Source: Mycobacterium sp.
GTDB lineage: Bacteria; Actinomycetota; Actinomycetes; Mycobacteriales; Mycobacteriaceae
Length of the DNA stretch: 64,000 bases
Direction of reading: 5' to 3'
NCBI GenBank assembly: GCA_021732005.1
Contig: JAKFVT010000025.1
Coordinates: forward strand, 1-64,000
Every line of letters begins with the position of its first letter. Position 1 is the first letter of the stretch. Below are positions 21,303-29,641 of this stretch, one piece after another. The notes under the pieces were generated by a model that was not told the origin of the DNA, ran no database searches, and saw nothing but the letters and a program-made list of their open reading frames with translations. The position numbers and the translations under genes are program-made.

Positions 21303-24020
21303 TCAGATGACTATGCCTAGCGCGCCATGCAATTGGCTGCGGCTGGTGATTCCCAGCTTGGGAAACACCTTGTACAGATGGGCGGCGACGGTGCGGTGCG
21401 AGACGTAGATGCGGTCGGCGATCTCGCGGTTGGACAGGCCGGCGGCGGCCAGTTGCGCGATCTGGAGCTCTTGAGAGGTCAGGATGGCGGCGGGCCCGGT
21501 TTGGGGAGCGCTCGCCGCGGTGCTCACGCCGGCGGCCCGCAATTCAGCGGCGGCTCTATCAGTGAAGGGTGCGGCCCCTGCGGAGTCGAACGCAGCGAGG
21601 GCCGCGGCCAGGTGGGTTCGCGCGTCGGTGATGCGGCGGCGCCGACGAAGCCACTCGCCATAAAGCAGATGTGTTCGCGCCGTCTCCAGTTCGGCGTCTG
21701 CGTCCTCACCGACCGTCAGCGCGGCAAGGAAGCGCTCCTCGGCTTCGCTATCGGTTTCGGCGAGCACCGCGTGCGCCCGATGCACCAGCATGACCTCCAA
21801 TCCGGAGCCGAGCCGATGCGCCTGCTGCTCGAAATCGGCGAGAAGTGGCCGGGCGAGCTCGGGTCGATTGCACCCGGCGGCCGCCTCGGCGAGGTCGGCG
21901 ATGGCCCATCGCCGGCTGGTCCGATGCTGGGTCATTTTCAGTAGATGACTCAACGCCTCGGTGTGGTTGGCAGAACAGAGCGCCGCCAGGCCTGCCGCCC
22001 AGTGCGCGTCGTCATTCCACAGGATCGCCGGATCCTGGGCCAGCAGCTGTCGGGCCCGGTCGCTGGTCTGGTGGGCCGGCTCGAACTTGCCCTGCCAGAT
22101 CAGTGCACGAGAGAGGGTGGCCGCCGCCGACGCCGCCGTCATCGGCAAGTTCATGTCCTCGGCCATGCGCAACGCGTTCTCGGCCGCAAGTACCGCCGCT
22201 TGGATTCGCCCCTGCAGGATGAGCAATCCTGCTGCCCCGCGCAAACCTTCGCACTCATCGGCGGCCGATCCTGTATGGCGGGATCTGTTCTGGACGTGGT
22301 TCCAGCACGCCAAGGCATGGTGGCGGTCGGATACCGCCTCGGCGGTGAAGGCCAGCGCCATCGACAGCAACGGGGCGTCGGTGACCTCCTCGAGGAGAGC
22401 GGGTAGTCGGGCTCGCAGACTCAGGCCTTCACCGGTGTCGTCGACCAGTGCCAAGGCGATCGCGGTCAGCGGGTCATCGGCGCTGTCATCGAGCCGGCGG
22501 ATGGCGGCCACGATGTCGCGTCGCGGTTCCTCTGCCAGGCCGTGCATGCGGCACTCGATGGCCGCGGCCCACAACAACTCTCGCATTCGGACATCGTCAT
22601 CGTTGAACTTGTCCGCCAGTGCCAAGAGCTCAGCGGCGGGTTGGCCCGGAACCGCCGCAGTGACGTTGAGGACGAACCGGGTGATCGCCAAGGGTTGCGC
22701 CCCGTAATGCAAGTTGGCCAGCGGCTCGGCCTCTTTCAGGATGCTGATGGCTTCGGCCGTCAACCCTGAACTGCGCGCGACTTCCGCCGCCGCGGCCAGC
22801 CGCTGGACCCGGCAGTGCAGGTCGGGGGAGAGCACCGCGGCGCGCCGCAGCGCGGCGGCGGCTTCGGCCCCGGCGCCACGGGCCTGGGCGTGCTCGGCCG
22901 CGTGTTCCAGATCGACGGCCACCTGTTCATCGGGGCCGAAGGCCGCCTCAGCCCGGTGCCACGCCGCCCGGGTCGGATCGGTCACGGCGTCGGCCAGTGC
23001 CCGGTGCACGAGGACGCGCGTTGACAGCGGAGCGGCGCCATAGGCCGTGGAGCGGATCAGGGGGTGGCGAACCCGGATCCGGCCCCCGCCGACGGCGATC
23101 AGACTGGCCTGCTCCAGTGGCGCCAACTGATGAGTGAGATTCAGCCCCATCGCGCTTGCTGCGCTGCTGATTTCGGTTATCGAGCCGTCACTGGCGGAGA
23201 TCAGCAACAGCAGTAGTCGGCTGCCGTCAGACAGCGCCTCGAGCTGGGCCAGAAACGCCCGTTCGACGCGCCGACTGGTGGGCAGCGGTTCGCCGGCGAA
23301 CACCGCAGCGTCACCGCCACGTTCACCGACTGCCGTACACAATTCGATGACCGCAAGAGGATTGCCGTTGGCCTGCCCGAGCACGCGTTGCTGCAGGAAC
23401 GCGTCGACGTGATGCGCCGACTTGCGGACTGTCTCGGTGAACAATTGCTCGGCGTCCCGCGGAGCCAACGGGCCCAGCGAAAGCCGGGGCAGGCCATCCA
23501 GATATGGCGCAGCTCCATCGAGCCCGGTGCGTTCGGCGCACAGCATCATCAGCGGTGCGTTGGTGAGCCGGCGGGCCACGAAGGCCAAAACGTCGAGTGA
23601 GGACTGGTCGAGCCACTGCACATCGTCGACGACGAGGACGAGGCGTCGACGGGCGGCTGCCTCCTCCAGAAGTCCGAGCACCGCGAGGCTGACGAGTAGC
23701 CGGTCCGGGGCCGGGCCCGCGTCCAGCCCGAACGCCGTCATGAGCGCGGTGCGCTGGCGTTGTGGCAACTGATCGGCGTGAGTCAGCACCGGATGGATGA
23801 GTTCGTGTATTCCTGCGAAGCCGACTTCACTCTGGCTTTGTAGGCCCGAGCAGCCGAGTCGGTGATACCCGTTGGCGACCGCCCAGTCGGCAGCCGACGC
23901 CAGCAGCGTTGACTTGCCGATGCCCGCCTCACCGTCGACAACGAGCGCCGCACCGCTGGTGGATATCGCTGCGAGCGTGTCAGTGACGAAGGCCAATTCC
24001 GCTGACCGTCCGAAGAACAC
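21303..24020 (-). CDS. LuxR-family (LAL) ATP-binding transcriptional regulator
   Basis: About 905 residues. N-terminal AAA-type ATPase: FFGRSAEL start, Walker A GEAGIGKST and Walker B LVLVVDDVQWLD. A long central helical repeat region follows, and the last 60 residues form a GerE/LuxR HTH (LTSQELQIAQLAAAGLSNREIADRIYVSHRTVAAHLYKVF). Such LAL proteins are STAND-type signal-activated regulators. The start is uncertain: GTG 24020 gives the common MFFGR start, with TTG 24029, TTG 24056 and 24122 as alternatives. It is divergent from the HxlR gene and likely controls the neighbouring hydrolase genes. Confidence 0.8.
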   Translation of the reverse strand: MFFGRSAELAFVTDTLAAISTSGAALVVDGEAGIGKSTLLASAADWAVANGYHRLGCSGLQSQSEVGFAGIHELIHPVLTHADQLPQRQRTALMTAFGLDAGPAPDRLLVSLAVLGLLEEAAARRRLVLVVDDVQWLDQSSLDVLAFVARRLTNAPLMMLCAERTGLDGAAPYLDGLPRLSLGPLAPRDAEQLFTETVRKSAHHVDAFLQQRVLGQANGNPLAVIELCTAVGERGGDAAVFAGEPLPTSRRVERAFLAQLEALSDGSRLLLLLISASDGSITEISSAASAMGLNLTHQLAPLEQASLIAVGGGRIRVRHPLIRSTAYGAAPLSTRVLVHRALADAVTDPTRAAWHRAEAAFGPDEQVAVDLEHAAEHAQARGAGAEAAAALRRAAVLSPDLHCRVQRLAAAAEVARSSGLTAEAISILKEAEPLANLHYGAQPLAITRFVLNVTAAVPGQPAAELLALADKFNDDDVRMRELLWAAAIECRMHGLAEEPRRDIVAAIRRLDDSADDPLTAIALALVDDTGEGLSLRARLPALLEEVTDAPLLSMALAFTAEAVSDRHHALACWNHVQNRSRHTGSAADECEGLRGAAGLLILQGRIQAAVLAAENALRMAEDMNLPMTAASAAATLSRALIWQGKFEPAHQTSDRARQLLAQDPAILWNDDAHWAAGLAALCSANHTEALSHLLKMTQHRTSRRWAIADLAEAAAGCNRPELARPLLADFEQQAHRLGSGLEVMLVHRAHAVLAETDSEAEERFLAALTVGEDADAELETARTHLLYGEWLRRRRRITDARTHLAAALAAFDSAGAAPFTDRAAAELRAAGVSTAASAPQTGPAAILTSQELQIAQLAAAGLSNREIADRIYVSHRTVAAHLYKVFPKLGITSRSQLHGALGIVI

Positions 24021-24062
24021 GTTTGCCAATCTAGCAGTCTGAGTTTGGCTTGCCAACGCAGC

Positions 24063-24076
24063 TATACTTGTCAGGA
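24063..24076 (+). promoter_or_regulatory. Leaderless promoter of the HxlR gene
   Basis: TATACT at 24063-24068 matches the mycobacterial -10 consensus TAnnnT and ends seven bases before ATG 24076, so transcription should start at or next to the A of the start codon. No good -35 is apparent. Confidence 0.55.
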
Positions 24077-24528
24077 TGCGCACTGATCCGTGGTCCGACG
24101 ACGCGTGTCCGATCGCCCGCACGATGTCGGTGCTGGGTCAGCGGTGGGCGATCCTGATCGTCCGCGAGGCCATGCTGGGCCGGTCCCGGTTCTCTGAGTT
24201 CCGCGCACAATTGGGCGTGGCCTCCGACGTGCTCAGCGCACGCCTGTCCGAGCTGGTGGCGGCCGGCATCCTCGAAGTCGTCGACTACCGCGATCCGGGC
24301 GACCGGACCCGCAGTCGCTACGTGCTGACCGATGCCGGACGCGACCTGGCGCCCGTACTGGCAGCAATGGGGCAGTGGGGCCACAAATATGTAGCCCGGC
24401 CCTACGGCAGCGGTTACCGGTTCGTCGAGGAGGAAACCGGCGAACCGGCCCGAATAGGATTCCGTCGTGCCGACGGCACCTGGGTGCCGACGCGGCGCAT
24501 CGCGCTCACCGACACCTACGCCGGTTAG
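24076..24528 (+). CDS. HxlR-family winged-helix regulator
   Basis: A 150-residue HxlR-type MarR-like regulator. The N-terminal CPIARTMSVLGQRWAILIVREAMLG contains the family cysteine (CP) that often senses electrophiles or oxidants; then FSEFRAQLGVASDVLSARLSELVAAGILE is the winged helix, and DRTRSRYVLTDAGRDL the wing and dimer helix. The C-terminus after residue 100 is a short extension. It is divergent from the LAL gene and overlaps the convergent hydrolase by 4 bp. Confidence 0.85.
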   Translation: MRTDPWSDDACPIARTMSVLGQRWAILIVREAMLGRSRFSEFRAQLGVASDVLSARLSELVAAGILEVVDYRDPGDRTRSRYVLTDAGRDLAPVLAAMGQWGHKYVARPYGSGYRFVEEETGEPARIGFRRADGTWVPTRRIALTDTYAG

Positions 24529-25346
24529 CTGCGGATGAATTCGAGCAGATCGCGGCCGAGCTGCTGTTGGTAGTCACCGTGAATACCATGAGGCGCACCG
24601 GGATACACACGCAGGGTTCCGTATCGCACGCGCTCGATCGCCTGTGAAGCGGCGGCGTGGATGGGCACGATCTGATCATCGTCGCCATGCGCGATCAGGA
24701 TCGGCACGTCGAGAGCCTTCAAGTCTGCGGTGAGATCGGATTCCGAGAATGCCTTGACGCAGTCATACGCCGAGGCGAGACCGGTCTGCATCCCCTGCAG
24801 CCAGAAGTGATCGACCAGCCCTTGTGAGACGCGCGCACCCTCGCGGTTGAACCCGTAGAAGGTCACCGCCAAATCCTTCCAGTACTGCGATCGGTCGGCC
24901 AGCACGCGGACCCGGATGTCATCGAACGTCGACAGCGGGGTTCCGTGTGGATTTGTTGGCGAGGCCACCATCACCGGCGGCACCGCCCCGACGGTGACAA
25001 CTTTGCGCACCCGGCCCGCCCCGTGGCGAACCGCATACCGCAGGACCTCGCCACCGCCGGTGGAATGCCCGACGACCACGGTATCCGACAGTCCCAAACC
25101 ATCGACCAGCGCAGCCAGGTCGGCTGCGTAGGTGTCCATGTCGTTGCCGGTCCAGGTGTGCTCTGAACGGCCGTGTCCGCGGCGATCATGCGCGATGACC
25201 CGGAAACCGTTGTCGGCGAATAGTTTCAGCTCGACGTCCCAGGCATCCGCGGATAGCGGCCAGCCGTGACTGAAGACCACCGTCGGTCCTGTTCCCCAGT
25301 CCTTGTAGTACAGCTGCGCTCCGTCGGAGCCATCGAAATACGGCAT
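24525..25346 (-). CDS. Alpha/beta-hydrolase (non-haem chloroperoxidase/arylesterase type)
   Basis: A 273-residue hydrolase. The oxyanion segment SHGWPLSADAWD, the RGHGRS strand, nucleophile elbow GHSTGGG, acid in HGDDDQIVP and terminal His in PHGIHG match cofactor-free haloperoxidase/arylesterase enzymes. The family start MPYFDGSDG is at 25346; an upstream in-frame start at 25409 adds 21 residues without counterpart. It converges with the HxlR gene and diverges from the 25514 operon across a region with two copies of a GTCAnnTGAC palindrome. Confidence 0.85.
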   Translation of the reverse strand: MPYFDGSDGAQLYYKDWGTGPTVVFSHGWPLSADAWDVELKLFADNGFRVIAHDRRGHGRSEHTWTGNDMDTYAADLAALVDGLGLSDTVVVGHSTGGGEVLRYAVRHGAGRVRKVVTVGAVPPVMVASPTNPHGTPLSTFDDIRVRVLADRSQYWKDLAVTFYGFNREGARVSQGLVDHFWLQGMQTGLASAYDCVKAFSESDLTADLKALDVPILIAHGDDDQIVPIHAAASQAIERVRYGTLRVYPGAPHGIHGDYQQQLGRDLLEFIRS

Positions 25347-25385
25347 ACAGGTCAGTGTGGCGGGCTCTGCCGACCGATGCCATAG

Positions 25386-25451
25386 GTCAGATGACTGGCG
25401 CGACGCCAAAGAAGCGTGCCACAGCCCTGATCGACAACGTAGTCATTTGAC
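25386..25451. promoter_or_regulatory. Two copies of palindrome GTCAnnTGAC in a divergent promoter
   Basis: GTCAGATGAC (25386-25395) and GTCATTTGAC (25442-25451) are both perfect GTCA-n2-TGAC palindromes, 56 bp apart (start to start), between the divergent hydrolase (start 25346) and hydrolase operon (start 25514). They are candidate operators for a dimeric regulator, for example the adjacent HxlR or LAL protein. Inference only. Confidence 0.35.
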
Positions 25452-25513
25452 GGATGGAGCACTTGAGGAGTGGACGGCATTCTAGAACGACCGAAGCCTC
25501 AGGGAGACAACAC

Positions 25514-26377
25514 ATGACGACCGTCGTCAACGACAATGGCGCCGCGTACGCGGCAAACCTGCAGATCGAAGTGGCCGGCGAGCGCTTCGCCTACCGGCGA
25601 TTCGGTTCGCCGTCGGCCAGCTTGCCGCCGCTGGTCCTGCTTCAACACTTCCGCGGGAACCTGGACTACTGGGATCCCGCACTGCTCGACGTGCTTGCCG
25701 TCGATCGCGAGGTGGTCACCGTCGATCTGCGCGGTGTCGGCGGATCCACTGGGGCCAGCCCGGACAATGTCGATGGCATGGCGCGTGATGCGTTGCGGTT
25801 CATCGACGCACTGGGCCTTGCGACGATCGACCTCCTGGGCTTCTCGCTCGGTGGACATATCGCCCAGGAGATCGCGCTGGTACGCCCGCGTCTGCCGCGC
25901 CGGTTGGTACTGGCCGGCACGGCGCCACAGGGTGCGCCGGATCTGCATCGATGGGCGGATGACGTCTACGGCTACGCCTGCGCCGACGACATCACGCCCG
26001 AGGGCTTCATCGCGCTTTTCTTTTCGGGATCGCAGCAGAGCACCCAGCGTGGCTGGGATTACCTGGCCCGCACACACACTCGTACCGCCGACCGCGATCC
26101 CGAGACGACTCTCGCCTGCCGCGACGCCCAGTATCAGGCCTTGATGACCTGGGGAATCCCGGAATCAGCCAAGCTCGAACGACTTTCGGCGATCACCCAG
26201 CCGACCCTGGTAGCCAACGGCGACAACGACACCATGATGTCGACGAAGAACAGTTACCTGCTGGCCGAGAAGATCCGCGGCGCCCAGATCCGTATCTACC
26301 CCGACGCCGGCCACGGCTTCCTCGACCAGTACCCAGAGGACTTCGGCCACCATATCCGCCAATTCCTCGGACACTGA
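25514..26377 (+). CDS. Alpha/beta-hydrolase, first of a paralogous pair
   Basis: A 287-residue alpha/beta-hydrolase. The nucleophile is Ser111 in GFSLGG, the likely acid Asp is in NGDNDTMM, and the His is in DAGHGFLDQYPEDF. It aligns along its length with the 27136 product (YRRFG, LLDVLAVDREVV, GFSLGGHIAQ), so the two arose by duplication. ATG 25514 has AGGGAG upstream. It leads an operon 25514-28882 with gaps of 11, 27 and 31 bp. The substrate is unknown; a lactone or quorum-signal-type ester is possible given the metallo-beta-lactamase-fold partner. Confidence 0.8.
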   Translation: MTTVVNDNGAAYAANLQIEVAGERFAYRRFGSPSASLPPLVLLQHFRGNLDYWDPALLDVLAVDREVVTVDLRGVGGSTGASPDNVDGMARDALRFIDALGLATIDLLGFSLGGHIAQEIALVRPRLPRRLVLAGTAPQGAPDLHRWADDVYGYACADDITPEGFIALFFSGSQQSTQRGWDYLARTHTRTADRDPETTLACRDAQYQALMTWGIPESAKLERLSAITQPTLVANGDNDTMMSTKNSYLLAEKIRGAQIRIYPDAGHGFLDQYPEDFGHHIRQFLGH

Positions 26378-26388
26378 AGGAGACCCCC

Positions 26389-27108
26389 ATGACCGATCTA
26401 CTCCAGAAGACCCTGCAGGCCTACGGCGGAACCGACCGCTGGAACCAGCTGACGTCAGTCAGCGCACACAAACGCTTCGGCGGTGCGATCTGGGACATCA
26501 AACAAGTCCCCGGCATCGTCGACGACGGAGACATCACCGTCTGGATCAAGGATCAGCGCACCTCGCTGTGGCCGTTCACCGCACCCAACCTGAGGACCTC
26601 CTACACACCAGAGCGCGTAGGAATCGAGACACTCGACGGTGACGTCGTCGAGATACTCGACAACCCGCGCGCCTCGTTTGCCGGCCACACCCTCGAAACA
26701 CCCTGGACAACACTGCAGTTGGCCTACTTCACCGGCTACGCCATGTGGACCTACACCGCCGAACCGTTCACCCTGACGTTGCCCGGCGTGCGCACCGAAG
26801 AAGGCGAGCCGTGGACCGAGAACGGGCAGACCTGGCAGCGGCTGCACGTGAGTTACCCCGACACCATCGCCACCCACAGCCCGCACCAGGTGCTGTACAT
26901 CGACGACGACGGCCTGATCCAACGCCGGGACTACCAGGTCGACATCGCCGGCGGCTCCCCGGCGGCCCACTACGTCTCGGACTTCGACGAGATCGGCGGC
27001 ATCGTGGTGCCGCGCACCCGGATGATCTACGTCCGCGATGCCGACAACCACCCCGTGCCGGAACAGCTCGTGGTGTCCATCGCGCTCACCGACATCACCC
27101 TCGACTAG
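26389..27108 (+). CDS. Unknown protein, family shared with the remnant at 21116
   Basis: A 239-residue soluble protein without signal peptide or TM helix. The N-terminal helix LLQKTLQAYGGTDRWNQL is followed by a long run of beta strands (TVWIKDQRTSLWPF, VGIETLDGDVVEIL, QVLYIDDDGLIQRRDYQVD). The fold looks like a lipocalin-, START- or LolA-like ligand-binding barrel, but this is only an impression. It has AAGGAG-type spacing from the upstream hydrolase (11 bp) and is in an operon with two hydrolases and an MBL-fold protein, so it may bind or modify the same substrate. Confidence 0.65.
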   Translation: MTDLLQKTLQAYGGTDRWNQLTSVSAHKRFGGAIWDIKQVPGIVDDGDITVWIKDQRTSLWPFTAPNLRTSYTPERVGIETLDGDVVEILDNPRASFAGHTLETPWTTLQLAYFTGYAMWTYTAEPFTLTLPGVRTEEGEPWTENGQTWQRLHVSYPDTIATHSPHQVLYIDDDGLIQRRDYQVDIAGGSPAAHYVSDFDEIGGIVVPRTRMIYVRDADNHPVPEQLVVSIALTDITLD

Positions 27109-27135
27109 ACAACTCGCCCAAAGGAAGTGGCCACC

Positions 27136-27969
27136 GTGTCAGATTACGTCTCCGACCGCGCCGAGGACCTCTTCACCGAAGAGTCCGACGGAGAGCGCTT
27201 TCACTATCGTCGATTCGGCCGCGCAGGAGCCATTCCGCTGGTGCTGTGCATGCGCCTGCGAGGCACCATCGACCACTGGGACCCCGCACTGCTCGACGCC
27301 CTGGCTGCCGAGCGGGAGGTCATCGTGTTCGACAACCGGGGCACCAGCCTGTCCAGCGGTGTCGCGCCGTCCACGATCGACGGCCTCGCCGACGGTGCCA
27401 TCGCCTTCATCCGCGCTCTCGGCCTCGATCAGGTCGACGTCATGGGCTGGTCGCTCGGAGGAATCGTGGCTCAGGGCGTCGCGCTGCGTGCCCCGGGCCT
27501 GGTGCGTCGATTGATCGTGGCAGGCAGCACCCCGGCGGGCGTTCCCGGCCAACCGACGCCTGGCCCCAAGGTCGGCGAAGTTCTCGCCCATCCCATCAAC
27601 GACGACGAGGACTACCTCTACCTGTTCTTCCCTGAGGCCGAGGCAGCGCGATCCGCCGGCCTGGAGTCCCTGCGCCGCTTGGGCATTCGGCTCGGCCACT
27701 CGCACGCCGTCGTCCAAGACGATACCTACCGCGCACAGATCACAGCCATCGCAGGATTCAAGGGATACTACGAGCGCCTCCCCGAACTGACCCTGCCGGT
27801 CCTCGTCGCCAACGGCGCCCACGACGTCATGATCAATTCTTACGCCACCTACGCCATGTCGCAGAAGCTGCCCGACGCGAAGGTGGTGCTGTACAGCGAC
27901 GCCGGCCACGGATTCCTCTACCAACACATCGAAGACTTCGCCCACGAAGTCAACTGTTTCCTCAACTGA
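27136..27969 (+). CDS. Alpha/beta-hydrolase, second of a paralogous pair
   Basis: A 277-residue paralogue of the 25514 product: the same YRRFG start, DHWDPALLDALAAEREV, nucleophile Ser106 in GWSLGG, acid in NGAHDVMI and His in DAGHGFLYQHIEDF. The oxyanion loop differs (CMRLRGTIDHW in place of LQHFRGNLDYW), which suggests a changed substrate. GTG 27136 has AAGGAAG upstream; an in-frame GTG at 27127 is an alternative. Third gene of the operon. Confidence 0.8.
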   Translation: MSDYVSDRAEDLFTEESDGERFHYRRFGRAGAIPLVLCMRLRGTIDHWDPALLDALAAEREVIVFDNRGTSLSSGVAPSTIDGLADGAIAFIRALGLDQVDVMGWSLGGIVAQGVALRAPGLVRRLIVAGSTPAGVPGQPTPGPKVGEVLAHPINDDEDYLYLFFPEAEAARSAGLESLRRLGIRLGHSHAVVQDDTYRAQITAIAGFKGYYERLPELTLPVLVANGAHDVMINSYATYAMSQKLPDAKVVLYSDAGHGFLYQHIEDFAHEVNCFLN

Positions 27970-28000
27970 CACAGCGTCACTCAGCTATCAGAAGGCGACC

Positions 28001-28882
28001 ATGTCGACGAACTTGACCATCGATGTCTTCACCGGTGGGTACAAACGAATCCCCCACGGTGGGGTGCCAGGCTGGGACCCCAGTCGGCAGGCCACCTGGC
28101 CGGCCTCCACCGCCACGCTGATCTCGGGGAGCGATCATGCCGTTCTGATCGATGCCCTATTGACCACGTCGGAAGGTGAACAGCTGGCACGTTGGGTCAG
28201 CCAAACCACCGACAACGATCTGTCACTGATCTACATCACCCACGGACACGCCGATCACTTCTTCGGCGCCGGTCCGCTACTGCGCCAGTTTCCGCGGGCT
28301 CAGTTGGTGACACACGCCGAAGTACTCGACGAAGCGCGTCAGCAGACGGAGCCCGCGACGATCGCCGCCTGGACGTCCTGGTTCGACGGACAGTTCGATC
28401 TACATCCCACCATCCCAGAAGAACTATCGTCAGACCATGTCGATCTGGACGGCCACACGCTGCGCATCCTCGCCGTTGGCGGCGCCGACGGCGTGACCGC
28501 CACCATCGTGCACATAGCCGAACTCGACACCGTCATCTCAGGCGACATCGCCTACAACGACATCCACATGTGGTTGGCGGGCTCGACGGCGGCAAGCCGC
28601 GCAGACTGGATCGCATCCATCGACACGATCGAGGCGCTACGGCCAAAGACCATCATCACAGGGCACCGCGACCCCGACGCTCCAGACGACGATGCTCAGC
28701 GGATACTCGACCAATCACGGCAATACATAACTGATTTCGACCATGCCGTCACTGTCGCAGATGCAGCCGGTGACGTGGTGGAATCGATGCTGGCGAAGTA
28801 CGAACATTTCGGCAATCCCTACACCTTGTATGCCGCAGCCGCCACCCAGTTCCCAGTACCACCCAACCAGAGTCCCCGGTAA
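28001..28882 (+). CDS. Metallo-beta-lactamase-fold hydrolase
   Basis: A 293-residue MBL-fold enzyme. THGHADH (His81, His83, Asp85, His86) is the zinc signature, with a later His in VHIAE, Asp in ISGDIAYND and His in ITGHRD. The family includes lactonases, glyoxalase II-like and arylsulfatase-like hydrolases. Last gene of the 25514 operon, 31 bp after the hydrolase, with AGAAGG before ATG 28001. By eye its base composition is less GC-rich than the flanking core genes, which hints at an acquired segment. Confidence 0.8.
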   Translation: MSTNLTIDVFTGGYKRIPHGGVPGWDPSRQATWPASTATLISGSDHAVLIDALLTTSEGEQLARWVSQTTDNDLSLIYITHGHADHFFGAGPLLRQFPRAQLVTHAEVLDEARQQTEPATIAAWTSWFDGQFDLHPTIPEELSSDHVDLDGHTLRILAVGGADGVTATIVHIAELDTVISGDIAYNDIHMWLAGSTAASRADWIASIDTIEALRPKTIITGHRDPDAPDDDAQRILDQSRQYITDFDHAVTVADAAGDVVESMLAKYEHFGNPYTLYAAAATQFPVPPNQSPR

Positions 28883-29043
28883 GTCTGAACCGCCCCGGTA
28901 TGTCCACCACCGCGAGGGCATCACGTGGGCCCGGTGCACCGACGATCTCAGCGCAAGAAGTTTGGGATCGGTAGCCGCGAGCCGCATCTGTACTTCTCTC
29001 GTGACGGTGCCACCGAGGCGCCGCGCGAACGAAGGGAACACAG

Positions 29044-29541
29044 GTGAAGCGAATTCTCGCGGTCGGTGTCGGCGTGCTCGGCTGCAGCATGCTGCTCATG
29101 GCTTGCTCCGACAACAACAGCAGCAGCAAGGGCTCCAGCTCGGCGACGGGTGCCGCGCCCACCAGTGTCTCGGTGGCCTCCAGCGGGAAGACGTCGGTGA
29201 AGGTCGAGGGAAATGACCTGCAGGGCCTGGACCTGAACTCCGTGACCTGCGTGAAGCAGGGCGGCACGATCAACATCGCCAGCGGCGCTGTGGGCGGCCA
29301 GCAGGGGCTCGGTGTGGTCATGAAAGACGGTCAGCCGCCGACCGTGCAGTCCCTCGGGATGGTCGTCGACGGCAACGCGCTCGCGGTGAGCGACAACATG
29401 GGCATGAAGACCGGTTCTGCCGACGTGAAGGTGGACGGCAACACCTACACCATCACCGGCGAGGCGGCCGGCGCCGACATGAAGAACCCCATGGCCGGCA
29501 TGATCAGCAAGAAGTTCGAAATCTCCGTCACCTGCAAGTGA
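29044..29541 (+). CDS. LpqH-type (19-kDa antigen family) lipoprotein
   Basis: A 165-residue lipoprotein. The signal sequence ends with a lipobox LMAC, so Cys21 is the likely lipidated residue. A Ser/Asn-rich linker (DNNSSSKGSSS) precedes a beta-rich domain with the LpqH pattern (KTSVKVEGNDLQGLD, SVTCVKQGG, NTYTITGEA, KFEISVTC). The two domain cysteines probably pair. LpqH relatives are abundant cell-surface glycolipoproteins and TLR2 ligands. Translation starts with GTG 29044; a hairpin terminator follows. Confidence 0.85.
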   Translation: MKRILAVGVGVLGCSMLLMACSDNNSSSKGSSSATGAAPTSVSVASSGKTSVKVEGNDLQGLDLNSVTCVKQGGTINIASGAVGGQQGLGVVMKDGQPPTVQSLGMVVDGNALAVSDNMGMKTGSADVKVDGNTYTITGEAAGADMKNPMAGMISKKFEISVTCK

Positions 29542-29567
29542 CGTGACCAACCGTTCGGGCGGCGGGA

Positions 29568-29592
29568 GGCGGACGTGCCGAGCACGTCCGCC
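29568..29592 (+). terminator. Hairpin terminator after the LpqH-type gene
   Basis: Perfect 11-bp arms at 29568-29578 and 29582-29592 with a 3-base loop, extendable outward by a bulged GC-rich stem (29561-29600). It lies between the lipoprotein stop (29541) and the TPR-type gene start (29642). Confidence 0.7.
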
Positions 29593-29641
29593 GTCTCGCC
29601 GTTACCTGTATCGGCGGCCGTGGCCGACTTATGATCCAGCC

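Noticed and set aside
21302-21311. A third GTCAGATGAC copy
   Set aside because: It lies at the C-terminal codons of the LAL gene rather than in a promoter; a chance occurrence is enough to explain it.
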